DNA of 64,000 nucleotides from Escherichia sp. ESNIH1 (GTDB lineage: Bacteria > Pseudomonadota > Gammaproteobacteria > Enterobacterales > Enterobacteriaceae). Positions 47,615 to 56,727 of this stretch are shown piece after piece; positions within the stretch are counted from its first letter, which is position 1; each line of letters opens with the position of its first letter. The stretch lies in assembly GCA_002918705.1 (NCBI GenBank), contig PQKR01000008.1, forward strand, positions 62,001 through 126,000, read 5' to 3'. The translations under genes and the position numbers were made by a program. The notes under the pieces are model-generated. The model made no database searches. It saw only the letters and a program-made list of their open reading frames with translations, and was not told where the DNA came from.

Positions 47615-48289
47615 GCTACGGCGTTGCCAGCGCTTAACCGAGTGCTCCAACAGGGTACAGAGAAGGTAGTAGACCAGTCCGGTAAAGATAAACAGCGCTG
47701 CCGGATAGACCTGCACACGGCTGTTGACCTGGCCCGCGACGGTGGTCAGCTCCGGGACGTTGACAATAAACGCCAGCGACGTGTCCTTCAGCAGGGCAAT
47801 GAGCAGCCCCACGTAAGAGGGAAGCGCGTTACGCAGCGCCTGCGGAAGCAGCACCCAGCGCAGCAGCTGCACGCTGCTGAAGCCTCCCGCCAGCGCCGCC
47901 TCATGCTGTCCCTTGGGCAACGAGCCGATGGCAGCAAGCGTGGAGTACATCACCGAGGCAGAGGTAAACCACGCCAGCGCCAGAGTTACGGTCACCGCAC
48001 CGGGCAGATCGGCCCCGGTTAACATCGGCAGCAGAAACCACAGCCAGAAGATAACGAAGATCAGCGGAATGCCGCGGATGGTCTCCGCCCAGGCAAACAG
48101 CACGTTGCGCGGCCAGCCCTTGAAGCGCCAGGCAAGGCAGGCCAGCGCGATCCCGCCGGGAAAAGCCAGCAGCGCCGCCCCGAGCGTCATTAGCACCGAC
48201 AGCAGCACCCCGCCCGGCTCGCCCTGAGCCGCCCGGCCCAGCAGCAGATAGTCCAGGTTATCGGTAATTACCGTGATATTAGCGATCAT
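47597..48289 (-). CDS. Polar amino-acid ABC transporter permease (second)
   Basis: A 230-residue permease of the HisM/GltK type. It has about five spans and the EAA cytoplasmic loop ([21 protein letters not shown], read as two parts). The start at 48289 overlaps the preceding permease by 11 bases and has GGGAGG in front; the longer frame from 48334 is rejected. It is the fourth gene of a binding protein-ATPase-permease-permease cluster absent from this place in E. coli. The substrate is not evident. Confidence 0.9.
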   Translation of the reverse strand: MIANITVITDNLDYLLLGRAAQGEPGGVLLSVLMTLGAALLAFPGGIALACLAWRFKGWPRNVLFAWAETIRGIPLIFVIFWLWFLLPMLTGADLPGAVTVTLALAWFTSASVMYSTLAAIGSLPKGQHEAALAGGFSSVQLLRWVLLPQALRNALPSYVGLLIALLKDTSLAFIVNVPELTTVAGQVNSRVQVYPAALFIFTGLVYYLLCTLLEHSVKRWQRRSLLAAK

Positions 48290-49052
48290 CCTGCACCTCC
48301 CTGCGCGCCATCGCCCTCTCCTGTCGCGCGGCACGCCACCACACCGGCGCGTTGAACAGCAGGCTCATCATCAGCCCCAGCAGCAGATAGAGCACGCTGC
48401 CAACGGCAAACGCCTCCAGCGCATGGGCGTTGTAGCTCTCAATCTGCCGGGTCTGATAGGTTAGCTCGGCAAAGCCAATCCCGGTCGCCAGCGACGAGAG
48501 CTTCATCAGGTTCAGATACTGTCCCACCACCGGCTGCCAGGCGTTGCGTAACCCCTGGGGCAGCAGCACCCAACGAAACAGCGCCAGCTCGCTGAATCCT
48601 TGCGATTTAGCCGCCTCAATCTGCCCCTTTGCTACGGCATGCAGACCGGCCTGAATCTCCTCCACCAGAAAGGCGGCGGTAAACAGGCCCAGCGCCCAGG
48701 CAGAGCTGAGGAACTCCGGTGTAAACCACCAGACCTCCCCCGGCAGGATGCTGAAGGCGTGATCGTCATTGACGTACTGACGAAAACCCTGCGGCAGTAG
48801 GTTCCAGGCGGCAAAATACCAGAACAGCAGCTGAACCAGCAGCGGCGTGTTGCGAAACAGCGATACCCATACGGCGACCACTCCGCGCCCCAGCGCGCCT
48901 CCTGCCAGCCTGAGGGAGAGCAGCAGTACGGTCAGCACCGTGGCCAGTAAAATGCCAGCAACGGTGACCCAAATAGTGGTGAGAAAACCGGAAAGGATCC
49001 ACTGCGCAGGCTGGCCGGTAAGCACCCCGGCCCAGTCGAGATGGATGTTCAT
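48279..49052 (-). CDS. Polar amino-acid ABC transporter permease (first)
   Basis: A 257-residue permease of the GltJ/HisQ type with membrane spans and the EAA loop IEAAKSQGFSELALFRWVLL. The N-terminal half has the conserved SLFRNTPLLVQLLFWYF seen in amino-acid permeases. Its ATG overlaps the ATPase stop (TAATG), and the next permease overlaps its own end, indicating one tightly coupled operon. It would form a heterodimer with the second permease in the inner membrane. Confidence 0.9.
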   Translation of the reverse strand: MNIHLDWAGVLTGQPAQWILSGFLTTIWVTVAGILLATVLTVLLLSLRLAGGALGRGVVAVWVSLFRNTPLLVQLLFWYFAAWNLLPQGFRQYVNDDHAFSILPGEVWWFTPEFLSSAWALGLFTAAFLVEEIQAGLHAVAKGQIEAAKSQGFSELALFRWVLLPQGLRNAWQPVVGQYLNLMKLSSLATGIGFAELTYQTRQIESYNAHALEAFAVGSVLYLLLGLMMSLLFNAPVWWRAARQERAMARREVQDDR

Positions 49053-49873
49053 TACAGCTCCCGGTTTTCTGCATGCAGCGGGTTAAGTACCTTCTGCAGG
49101 AAGCGCTGCGCCCGGGGATGCTGCGGAGCGGTAAAGAACTGTTCCGGTGTAGCCTGCTCAAGAATTTCACCGCCGTCGATAAAGATCACCCGGTCGGCTA
49201 TCTCGCGGGCAAACTGCATCTCATGGGTCACCACGATCAGCGTCATGCCGCTATGGGCCAGGCTGCGCATGACCTGTAACACTTCACCGATCGTCTCGGG
49301 ATCGAGCGCCGAGGTCGGCTCGTCAAACAGGATAATATGCGGCTTTGCCGCCAGGGTGCGGGCGATTGCCACTCGCTGCTGCTGGCCGCCAGAGAGCTGG
49401 GAGGGCAGATGGTGCGCCTTATCGCGCAATCCGACCCGCTCCAATAGCGCCAGCGCCGTCTCCTCCGCTTCACGCTGCGGCTGGCCGTGCACTTTGGTTA
49501 ACGCGAGGGTGATATTATCCAGCGCGTTAAGATGGGCGTAGAGGTTGAACTGTTGGAAGACAAAGCCTACATGTCGTCGTAGCTCGCGCAGCGCCTTGCC
49601 TGTCAGGCTGCTGGTGGGTTTACCGTCAACGTAGATTTCGCCTCCGCTCACCGTCTCAAGCTGGTTGATCAGGCGGATCAGCGTTGATTTACCCGAGCCG
49701 GACGGCCCGCAGACGGCAAGCACCTCACCAGCATGAACCTTAAGATCGATCTGCTTTAAGACCGGGTGATTGCCATAGCGCTTACTGACCTGGCGGAACT
49801 CTACCGTGCCCGCCTGCACGGGAAACGCCTCCGTGGCACTGGCCACAGAGGCGGAGAAAAGACCTGCAAACAT
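49052..49873 (-). CDS. Polar amino-acid ABC transporter ATP-binding protein
   Basis: A 273-residue GltL/HisP-type ATPase. Walker A is [16 protein letters not shown] (about residues 54-69); the Q-loop is [14 protein letters not shown], the signature [15 protein letters not shown], Walker [15 protein letters not shown] and the switch His in [10 protein letters not shown]. An N-terminal extension of about 24 residues before the ABC domain is slightly longer than usual. A later start is possible, since the Shine-Dalgarno at 49873 is weak. It lies one base after the binding-protein gene. Confidence 0.93.
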   Translation of the reverse strand: MFAGLFSASVASATEAFPVQAGTVEFRQVSKRYGNHPVLKQIDLKVHAGEVLAVCGPSGSGKSTLIRLINQLETVSGGEIYVDGKPTSSLTGKALRELRRHVGFVFQQFNLYAHLNALDNITLALTKVHGQPQREAEETALALLERVGLRDKAHHLPSQLSGGQQQRVAIARTLAAKPHIILFDEPTSALDPETIGEVLQVMRSLAHSGMTLIVVTHEMQFAREIADRVIFIDGGEILEQATPEQFFTAPQHPRAQRFLQKVLNPLHAENREL

Positions 49874-49874
49874 A

Positions 49875-50699
49875 TTACTTCGCTTCTATTTTAAAGCTGC
49901 GCGGCTGAGGCGTTTTGGTCTGCGGACCAAACCAGGTATCATAAATTTTTGCCGCATCGCCACTCTGCTCAAGCTTCACCAGCTCGTCGTTCACCGCGTT
50001 CAGCAGCGCCGTTTCACCTTTAGGTACGCCCACACCAATCTCCTCTTTAGAGAGCAGATCCGGCAGAATTTTGAACTTGGCTTTATCCGGCGCTTCTGCC
50101 AGCAGGCCAGCCAGAATGGTGCTGTCCTGAGTGATCGCCTGTACGTTACCGTTACGTAACGCGGTCAGGGCCAGCGGAATATCGTCATAGGCCAGCACGC
50201 GCGCCTGCGGGAAGCGCTGATGCAGCGCCTGTTCGCCGGTCGTGCCTTTCACCGCGCCGATACGTGACTTGCTGTAGGCGTCCAGCTTATCCGCGCCGTC
50301 TGCCGCCACCAGGAACTGCTGGCCTGTAACAAAGTACGGCGTAGAGAAGTCGATAACCTGCGCACGCTCCGGCGTAATAGTGATGTCGGCAACGATCAGG
50401 TCAACCTTGCCGGACTGCAATAGCGGAATACGGTTCGCCGGGTTGGTGGCGACCAGCTCCAGCTTCACGCCGAGGCTTTTGGCCAGCGCTTTAGCGAAGT
50501 CAACGTCATAGCCCACGATGTCATGAGTTTTAGGATCGACTGCGCCAAACGGCGGGTTAGCATCAAAGGTTGCGACTTTCACTACGCCAGCCGATTTAAT
50601 ATCGGCCAGTTTGTCGGCGTGAGCGGCAAAAGAGAGCGTTGAAAGGAGTGCCAGCGCGGAGAGCGTCCAGGCTTTTTTAGACTGTGTAAGAGTTGCCAT
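49875..50699 (-). CDS. Periplasmic amino-acid-binding protein of the ABC transporter
   Basis: A 274-residue SBP family 3 protein. The signal peptide (1-28, ending AHA) precedes the binding domains with [19 protein letters not shown], the family signature [20 protein letters not shown] and the hinge block [29 protein letters not shown] and DFSTPY are typical of polar amino-acid binders. It is the first gene of the four-gene operon and is divergent from nimT. No regulator gene adjoins. Substrate: a polar amino acid, not resolved further. Confidence 0.92.
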   Translation of the reverse strand: MATLTQSKKAWTLSALALLSTLSFAAHADKLADIKSAGVVKVATFDANPPFGAVDPKTHDIVGYDVDFAKALAKSLGVKLELVATNPANRIPLLQSGKVDLIVADITITPERAQVIDFSTPYFVTGQQFLVAADGADKLDAYSKSRIGAVKGTTGEQALHQRFPQARVLAYDDIPLALTALRNGNVQAITQDSTILAGLLAEAPDKAKFKILPDLLSKEEIGVGVPKGETALLNAVNDELVKLEQSGDAAKIYDTWFGPQTKTPQPRSFKIEAK

Positions 50700-50979
50700 G
50701 CTTAATCCCTGTTATCCCTTGTTATAAGTATTAAGCGCTACGTTCACATAAGCATCGGCGGCAGACAAATATCAAAAAGTGCATTACATATCCAGAAAAG
50801 TTATGAAAAACAGTGCAGCCAAAGAATGTGCTTATCTAAGCCCCATGCTCGCCATAAACTCTCTAAATCCATAAATAGAATGTGGCTATATAAGCAGAAA
50901 ATATTCAGGCACGGTCCGCTGCTTTCATCCCTGAGAAAAAGCGTTATCCTGTCAGCAACGTATTCAACCTGAGAAAACA

Positions 50980-52167
50980 ATGACTAGCCTGACCTCCTCC
51001 GGCCGCAAACAGGGACTGCTGCTGATTGCCGGGATCTTAATGATTGCCACCACCCTTCGCGTCACCTTTACCGGTGCCGCCCCGCTGCTGGATGCCATTC
51101 GCGCTGACTACGGCCTGACCACGGCGCAAACCGGGCTGCTGACGACACTGCCACTGTTGGCTTTTGCGCTTATCTCCCCGCTGGCGGCCGGTGCCGCACG
51201 CCGGTTTGGCATAGAGCGTAGCCTCGCCACAGCGTTGATCCTTATCTGTGCAGGTATTGCCCTGCGCTCGCTGCCGTCTGCGACGCTGCTGTTTATCGGT
51301 ACGGCGGCCATCGGCTGTGGGATTGCGCTGGGCAACGTGCTGCTGCCCGGGTTGATTAAGCGCGATTTTCCCCGCCAGGTCGCGAAGCTTACAGGCGCCT
51401 ATTCGCTGACGATGGGGGCAGCCGCGGCGCTGGGTTCGGCGCTGGTTGTGCCTCTTGCGCTACACGGGTTTGGCTGGCGGGGGGCGCTGCTGATGCTGAT
51501 GGCTTTCCCACTCCTCGCCCTGCTGCTGTGGCTACCCCAGACAGGCCGTCGGGCGGCGAGCAGTTTGACCCAGGCGGGCACTTTGCAAAACCGCGGGATC
51601 TGGCGATCGTCCCTGGCCTGGCAGGTGACGCTCTTCTTAGGCATCAACTCGCTTATCTACTATGTGATTATCGGCTGGCTACCGGCGATCCTGCTCAGCC
51701 TGGGCTACAGCGAAACCCAGGCGGGTTCCCTCCACGGATTGCTACAGCTGGCAACCGCCGCGCCGGGTATTGCTATTCCGCTTATTCTGCACCGCCTGCG
51801 CGATCAGCGCAGCATCGCCGCGCTGGTGGCGCTGATGTGCGCCGTCAGCGCCGCCGGGCTGTGGCTGGTTCCCGCTCACGCGGTGCTGTGGACGGTCATC
51901 TTTGGTTTTGGTTCGGGAGCGACGATGATCCTCGGTCTGACCTTTATCGGTCTGCGCGCCAGCTCGGCGCATCAGGCGGCGGCCCTCTCCGGTATGGCGC
52001 AATCGGTGGGGTACCTGCTGGCAGCGTTTGGTCCACCGCTAATGGGTAAGATCCACGACGCCAGCGGCGACTGGCGTATTCCGCTCATCGCCTGCGCCCT
52101 GCTGTCGGTGGTGATGGCCGTATTTGGCATCTTTGCCGGACGCGATCGCGAGATCGACGCCCGGTAG
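50980..52167 (+). CDS. nimT: CynX/NimT family MFS transporter
   Basis: A 395-residue 12-span MFS protein matching E. coli NimT (YeaN), a 2-nitroimidazole exporter. The first loop reads RVTFTGAAPLLDAIRADYGL, and the A-like loop GAARRFGIERSLA. In E. coli nimR, an AraC-type repressor, lies divergently next to nimT; here that place is taken by the amino-acid ABC operon and nimR is absent from the window. The substrate is therefore inferred from orthology. The start follows CCTGAGAAAACA, a weak site. Confidence 0.85.
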   Translation: MTSLTSSGRKQGLLLIAGILMIATTLRVTFTGAAPLLDAIRADYGLTTAQTGLLTTLPLLAFALISPLAAGAARRFGIERSLATALILICAGIALRSLPSATLLFIGTAAIGCGIALGNVLLPGLIKRDFPRQVAKLTGAYSLTMGAAAALGSALVVPLALHGFGWRGALLMLMAFPLLALLLWLPQTGRRAASSLTQAGTLQNRGIWRSSLAWQVTLFLGINSLIYYVIIGWLPAILLSLGYSETQAGSLHGLLQLATAAPGIAIPLILHRLRDQRSIAALVALMCAVSAAGLWLVPAHAVLWTVIFGFGSGATMILGLTFIGLRASSAHQAAALSGMAQSVGYLLAAFGPPLMGKIHDASGDWRIPLIACALLSVVMAVFGIFAGRDREIDAR

Positions 52168-52185
52168 AGGTGGTGCTACAGAAGG

Positions 52186-52893
52186 TTAATTACTGGCGAC
52201 GCGCAGCAGGGCATGGACCAGCGGAGCAGGACGCCCGCTCAGCGCAGCACGCTCATGTTGGAACAGCGTCGCAACAAAAAACGGGTGCGTGACCAGTTCA
52301 ACGGCGCGCACTTCCCCCTCTTCATCCCAGCCGGTGACCCGAAGATCGCTCTTATCCAGCTCGGCGGCAAACTCTGGTGCTACGCCATAGTTACAGTGAT
52401 AGCCCTCATCAATCGCATCTTTGCCGTAGGCACGGGAAATCAGCGTATTGGGACGTAGTTCAATGGTGCCGGTTTGCTCCACCAGCGAACAGGCCAGCGG
52501 CGTGACGACCATGCGTCCTTCGCTATCGGTTTCTGCATGGGCTGCATCGTCCCATCCCATTACATTTCGCGCATACTCGATTAGCGCATGCTGGAATCCG
52601 CCGCAGGTGCCAAGAAACGGCACGCCGTTCTCGCGGGCATAGCGAATTGCCGTAAAGGCGCCCTGGGCATTTTTATAGGGGCTTGCCGGTACGACCCAGA
52701 TGGCATCATAGCCCACCAGGTCGTCTGCGCTGGCGATCTCATCGGTTGCCAACCAGTCATAGTCAGCTATCAGTTCCTGCACGGCGGCGGCATCATCAAT
52801 AGCCAGAGGGATAGCCTGGTGCGCAACAACGTCAGGGTTATAGTCGCCTACGAGAGCGATACGCAGCGTTTTTTTCAAAGGAGTGTGTTCCAT
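52186..52893 (-). CDS. Lone class-I glutamine-amidotransferase-like protein (CTP synthase C-terminus-related)
   Basis: A 235-residue protein related to the glutaminase half of CTP synthase but with no synthetase half. The nucleophile elbow is FLGTCGGFQHALIEYARN with Cys97 (codon TGC). The usual HPE of the triad is HPF here (His203-Pro-Phe in VTHPFFVATLFQHE), so the Glu is missing or displaced to Glu214. The N-terminus has RIALVGDYNPDVVAH. Such stand-alone proteins are known as CTP synthase C-terminal region-related, some with selenocysteine; this one uses Cys. The partner and reaction are unknown. Confidence 0.8.
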   Translation of the reverse strand: MEHTPLKKTLRIALVGDYNPDVVAHQAIPLAIDDAAAVQELIADYDWLATDEIASADDLVGYDAIWVVPASPYKNAQGAFTAIRYARENGVPFLGTCGGFQHALIEYARNVMGWDDAAHAETDSEGRMVVTPLACSLVEQTGTIELRPNTLISRAYGKDAIDEGYHCNYGVAPEFAAELDKSDLRVTGWDEEGEVRAVELVTHPFFVATLFQHERAALSGRPAPLVHALLRVASN

Positions 52894-52996
52894 GCAGGAG
52901 TCCTTATGTCAGGGGCAAATTACGGATAACATAAGGAGCCTCAGATTACCGATCTTTTACTGGTATCACAATACCTTAAAATAGGTGGGCTGCGGG

Positions 52997-53302
52997 TTAG
53001 CACCACTCATGAGCGTCGACCTCTTCCGGCTGAGGATCAGGCAGAAGCGGCATCAGGTGTTCAGCACGTACGAACGCGAATCCCTGCTGGCCGTCAAAGG
53101 CCACGACATCGCCGGTAACCAGCCATAGGGCGCGTGGGGCAGTCACCGGCATGTCGGTTATCACGCCGTTAACCGGGTTAAGAAAACGGTCTCCTGGCTG
53201 ATACAGGGCAAACAGCTCTACGGATTTATCAATATTGCGGCGTCCAGCAGGCGTTTGTGCGCCAATAACCATCGCCAGGCTGCCCGGTTTTAACTGAAAC
53301 AT
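52997..53302 (-). CDS. Hypothetical protein, strand-rich
   Basis: A 101-residue soluble protein from ATG at 53302, with GAGAGAG upstream; the GTG at 53317 is rejected. It is rich in predicted strands (SLAMVIGAQTP, ALWLVTGDVVAFDG, FAFVRAEHLMPLLP), with an acidic C-terminal tail. No family or catalytic motif was recognised. It lies between the lone amidotransferase and dgcP on the minus strand, where E. coli has yeaO/yoaF. Confidence 0.65.
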   Translation of the reverse strand: MFQLKPGSLAMVIGAQTPAGRRNIDKSVELFALYQPGDRFLNPVNGVITDMPVTAPRALWLVTGDVVAFDGQQGFAFVRAEHLMPLLPDPQPEEVDAHEWC

Positions 53303-53548
53303 AGCTCTCTCGTTCACAGAAAAAAGAATTTGCGGTTAGGATAATTCCTAAGCGAAATTTTACTCTGAGAGACATGTCATTGTCACCACAGTAATTCATG
53401 CCTGCGATCAAAACCGCTGATGTTTTCCTGCCGATGGGAAAACATGATATATGAATCCGCCGCTTTTCATGTTTTACTGTACGCATAGTCCAAATATTCA
53501 CCATAACGTATAAGGGGTTTTTCCTTTATACCGGAGTAAAAGATAGAC

Positions 53549-54577
53549 ATGTCAGATATTATTCTGGCTCGCGTCTCGGAAACCCTCGCAAGTGAACAAT
53601 CTGTAGAAAGCCTGGTTCGCCAGCTGCTAGAGATGCTTGAGCTGGTGACCGAAATGGAGTCAACCTACCTGACCAAAATCGATATTGACGCCCGCCTTCA
53701 GCATATTCTGTATGCCCGGAACAGCAAGCAGATGAATATCCCGGAAGGGCTCTCTGTGCCGTGGGGTGATACGCTCTGCAAGCGCGCCCTGGATGATGAG
53801 TGCTTTTTCAGCAACAATGTTGCTGAGCACTGGAGCGACTGTGGGCCGGCCCGCGCGTTAGGCATCAAAACCTATCTCAGCACGCCCGTCCATCTGGCCG
53901 ACGGGACGCTGTACGGTACGCTTTGTGCTGCCAGCGCCGAAACGCATGCCCTGAGCGTGCGAGCGAACCAGGTTCTGCAGCTCTTTGCCGGGCTGATTTC
54001 CCAGGCGATCCAGAAAGAGTCGCTGGTGGCGCAGCTGCGGGAGGCCAATGCGGCACTGATTGCCCACTCCTACACCGATGCGCTCACCGGCCTGCCTAAC
54101 CGGCGGGCAATATTTGATAATCTCACCACCCTCTTCTCACTGGCGCGCCATCTGGATGTGCCGGTAATTATCGCCTTTATCGATCTCGATAACTTTAAGT
54201 CGATAAATGACAGCTTTGGCCATGACGTGGGCGATCTCTTCCTGGTGCAGATAGGTAAGCGGATCCTGCAGCAGTGCGACGGTAACGACATCGCGGGCAG
54301 GCTGGGCGGCGATGAGTTTATGCTTGCTTGTCCAGGCAGCGCTCGTGGAAAAAGTGACGAAGCCTATCTTAGTGAGCTTAAGGCGCGTCTGAGTGGACAT
54401 ATTACCGGTGACTATACTCTGGGGGATATACGTATTTATTATCCCGGTGCCAGTATTGGTATAGTAGAAGTTGACCCAACGCAGACCGACGCCGATACTG
54501 CCCTGCGCATGGCCGATGTTGCCATGTACCAGGAGAAGAAGAGTCGGCATAAAAGCCCTTTTATTGTTCTGGATTAA
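53549..54577 (+). CDS. dgcP: Diguanylate cyclase DgcP (GAF-GGDEF)
   Basis: A 342-residue protein, matching E. coli DgcP/YeaP (341). The GAF domain (about 20-155) has the LYGTLCAASAE block, and the GGDEF domain (about 175-340) starts YTDALTGLPNRRAIF with the active site RLGGDEFMLA (GGDEF at 253-257). The residues where an RxxD inhibitory site would lie read DGND, so product inhibition through that site is not expected. In E. coli it sits at the cell pole. It makes cyclic di-GMP. yoaJ follows 32 bases later. Confidence 0.95.
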   Translation: MSDIILARVSETLASEQSVESLVRQLLEMLELVTEMESTYLTKIDIDARLQHILYARNSKQMNIPEGLSVPWGDTLCKRALDDECFFSNNVAEHWSDCGPARALGIKTYLSTPVHLADGTLYGTLCAASAETHALSVRANQVLQLFAGLISQAIQKESLVAQLREANAALIAHSYTDALTGLPNRRAIFDNLTTLFSLARHLDVPVIIAFIDLDNFKSINDSFGHDVGDLFLVQIGKRILQQCDGNDIAGRLGGDEFMLACPGSARGKSDEAYLSELKARLSGHITGDYTLGDIRIYYPGASIGIVEVDPTQTDADTALRMADVAMYQEKKSRHKSPFIVLD

Positions 54578-54609
54578 TTCATTATTTAGCAATCTTTCAG
54601 GAGCAAGGC

Positions 54610-54684
54610 GTGAAAAAAACAACGGTTATTATGCTGATCGTGGCGATCGTCGTCGTTGCCGGTACGCAGTTGGGCTGGTGGTAA
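54610..54684 (+). CDS. yoaJ: Small membrane protein YoaJ
   Basis: A 24-residue peptide starting at GTG (54610), with AGGAG seven bases upstream, that reads MKKTTVIMLIVAIVV and ends QLGWW. This is nearly E. coli YoaJ, which has the same length and GWW ending. It is a single membrane span. The nearby yeaQ of E. coli is absent, so it follows dgcP directly and may share its transcript. Confidence 0.85.
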   Translation: MKKTTVIMLIVAIVVVAGTQLGWW

Positions 54685-54912
54685 TCTCTTTCGTTCCCCC
54701 TGGTACTTTATATCGTCTGCCTGCTTTCTGAAGGTTGACGATATATTCTATTGCGCTTTCTCCTGTTTCACTCGTGCTTTTACCGTGTTGACATCGGCTA
54801 TGCTTTAAAAAGCATCACCGCGTGGATGCTATGTTAATTTGGTGTTACAAATAATATTACGTCGGTTCAGATTTTTACTGTTTCAGATCGTAATCTGGGC
54901 AGGAGCTCAAAC

Positions 54913-56727
54913 ATGTTCAGCGGACTTAACAAGAACGAAACTAAAAGACTGGCGGCACTTGCACTCTTACGCAAGCACGATAAAGCGCGTGATACCGCTC
55001 TTGGTGAATTTGCGAGTCTGGCGAGCGAAATAATGGGCGTCAGCGGATGCTTCGTGACCATTTTTGACGACCAGTACCAATATATTAAATATGTAAAGAA
55101 CATCTCCCGGCTGCAAATAAAATCCCCTATTCCAGAAACGATGTGCCAGTATGCCGTCGCCAGCGCCGAACCGGTTATCTGCCACGATACACGCACCGAC
55201 AGTCGTTTTGCTCATCACTCTCTGGTCATCAGAGGGCAGGTTATCTTTTATGCCGCTGCGCCGCTGCAAACAAAAGAGGGGTTTGTCCTGGGCACGCTGT
55301 GCGTCAGCCATACTCAGCCGGTCGCACCCACCGACGAGCAGATTGAAAACTTCCTGCGCGTTGCCGCCCTTGCCAGCACCTATCTGGAGGCCTGGTACTC
55401 GCTGGGCCGCATCGACGGCCTGACCGGACTGCCCAATCGCCAGTTCCTTCTGCAAGAGATAGAGAAGCTGGTGCAGGATAACAACGCGCAGCGCTGGTCG
55501 CTGATCCTTTTTGACTGTATTGATATGCCCCGCGCCTATGAACTGGCGCGCTATCTGGGTCTGACAGCAGTTGAAAAGATGCTGCGCGGTTTTGGACCTC
55601 TGCTACGCCTGCGCCTCAAGCTGCCCTCCCGGATGACGCTGTTTGCCTTTGCCCCTGGGCGTTATGCCGTCCTGGTCGAGGCCGCACTTGCCCAGACGCT
55701 GATCCAAAAAGCCGGATCCCTGCCGGATATCGAAGCGCAGATCCGCGGTGACATTGATATTCAGCTCAAGGTCCATACCGGCTACGTCAACTTCATCCCG
55801 CAGGATAACGATCCGCATGAAATTTTGCGCCAGGGCATCAGCGCTCTGCATGAGGCGATGCGCGAGCAAATTCCTGCTCTGGCATTTGATCCTCTGCTCG
55901 ATCAGAAACGTAATAACCACTTCCGGCTACTGCACGATCTTAGTGAGGCGATCAAAGCAAAAGATCAGCTTTATATGGTCTACCAGCCCAAAATTTCTCT
56001 GCACACCGGTCTGACCGAGGGCTGTGAAGCGCTGCTTCGCTGGCATCATCCGGTGCAGGGCAATGTGCCTCCCTCCACCATTGTTCAGCTTGCTGAGAAA
56101 ACCAGCCTGATGACGGATATTACCCAGTGGGTAATCAAAACCGTGATTGCCCAGCTTCAGGCCTGGCGTAAAGCCGGGATTGGCCTGCCAATTTCAATTA
56201 ACGTCACGGTGAGTGACTTCTCACGGCAGGGTTTTGCCGACGAGCTGGAGAAGAAGGTGCTTCGTGCCGGACTCACCGTAGCGGATCTGCGCATTGAATG
56301 TCTGGAGACCGAAAAGGTGCTGGAGAGCGATGAAGCACTGTACGAGCTGGGTCAGCTGAAAAAGAGAGGCTTCAAGATCCTGCTGGATGATTTTGGCGCA
56401 GGCTACAGCAACATCAGCTATCTGCGACGCATTCCTTTTGACATCATTAAGCTTGATCGTTCGCTTATCAGCCAGATTGTCACCGACTCCGATAGCCGCA
56501 TTATCGCCCGCAACGTCATTATGATGCTGAAGGATCTGAACTACCTGGTGCTCGCCGAGGGAATTGAAGACAGGCAAACGGCCATGATGTTAAAAGAGTA
56601 TGGTTGCGATGAAGCGCAGGGCTACTACTTCTCCAGGCCGATTTCCGCAGCGGAAATTCCGGCCTGGCTGGCAAAGGGCAGCGCGGTGGATAAGCTACCC
56701 GGTCTGCTGCGGCATGGAACCTTTTAG
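54913..56727 (+). CDS. GAF - degenerate GGDEF - EAL protein (c-di-GMP phosphodiesterase)
   Basis: A 604-residue protein. The GAF domain (about 30-160) has FVLGTLCVSHTQ. A GGDEF-like region (165-330) starts RIDGLTGLPNRQFLL, but the GGDEF motif is replaced by APGRYAVL (247-254), so it cannot be a cyclase. The EAL domain (about 340-590) is complete: EALLR (372-376), Asn430, Glu462, DDFGAGYSN (492-500), Lys513, AEGIE (548-552) and Gln569. It should hydrolyse cyclic di-GMP. AGGAG precedes the ATG. It is absent from this locus in E. coli and lies just beyond dgcP-yoaJ. Confidence 0.92.
   Translation: MFSGLNKNETKRLAALALLRKHDKARDTALGEFASLASEIMGVSGCFVTIFDDQYQYIKYVKNISRLQIKSPIPETMCQYAVASAEPVICHDTRTDSRFAHHSLVIRGQVIFYAAAPLQTKEGFVLGTLCVSHTQPVAPTDEQIENFLRVAALASTYLEAWYSLGRIDGLTGLPNRQFLLQEIEKLVQDNNAQRWSLILFDCIDMPRAYELARYLGLTAVEKMLRGFGPLLRLRLKLPSRMTLFAFAPGRYAVLVEAALAQTLIQKAGSLPDIEAQIRGDIDIQLKVHTGYVNFIPQDNDPHEILRQGISALHEAMREQIPALAFDPLLDQKRNNHFRLLHDLSEAIKAKDQLYMVYQPKISLHTGLTEGCEALLRWHHPVQGNVPPSTIVQLAEKTSLMTDITQWVIKTVIAQLQAWRKAGIGLPISINVTVSDFSRQGFADELEKKVLRAGLTVADLRIECLETEKVLESDEALYELGQLKKRGFKILLDDFGAGYSNISYLRRIPFDIIKLDRSLISQIVTDSDSRIIARNVIMMLKDLNYLVLAEGIEDRQTAMMLKEYGCDEAQGYYFSRPISAAEIPAWLAKGSAVDKLPGLLRHGTF

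Noticed and set aside
52590-52620. Selenocysteine at the nucleophile of the lone amidotransferase
   Set aside because: The codon is TGC (Cys), not TGA, so no Sec insertion is needed.
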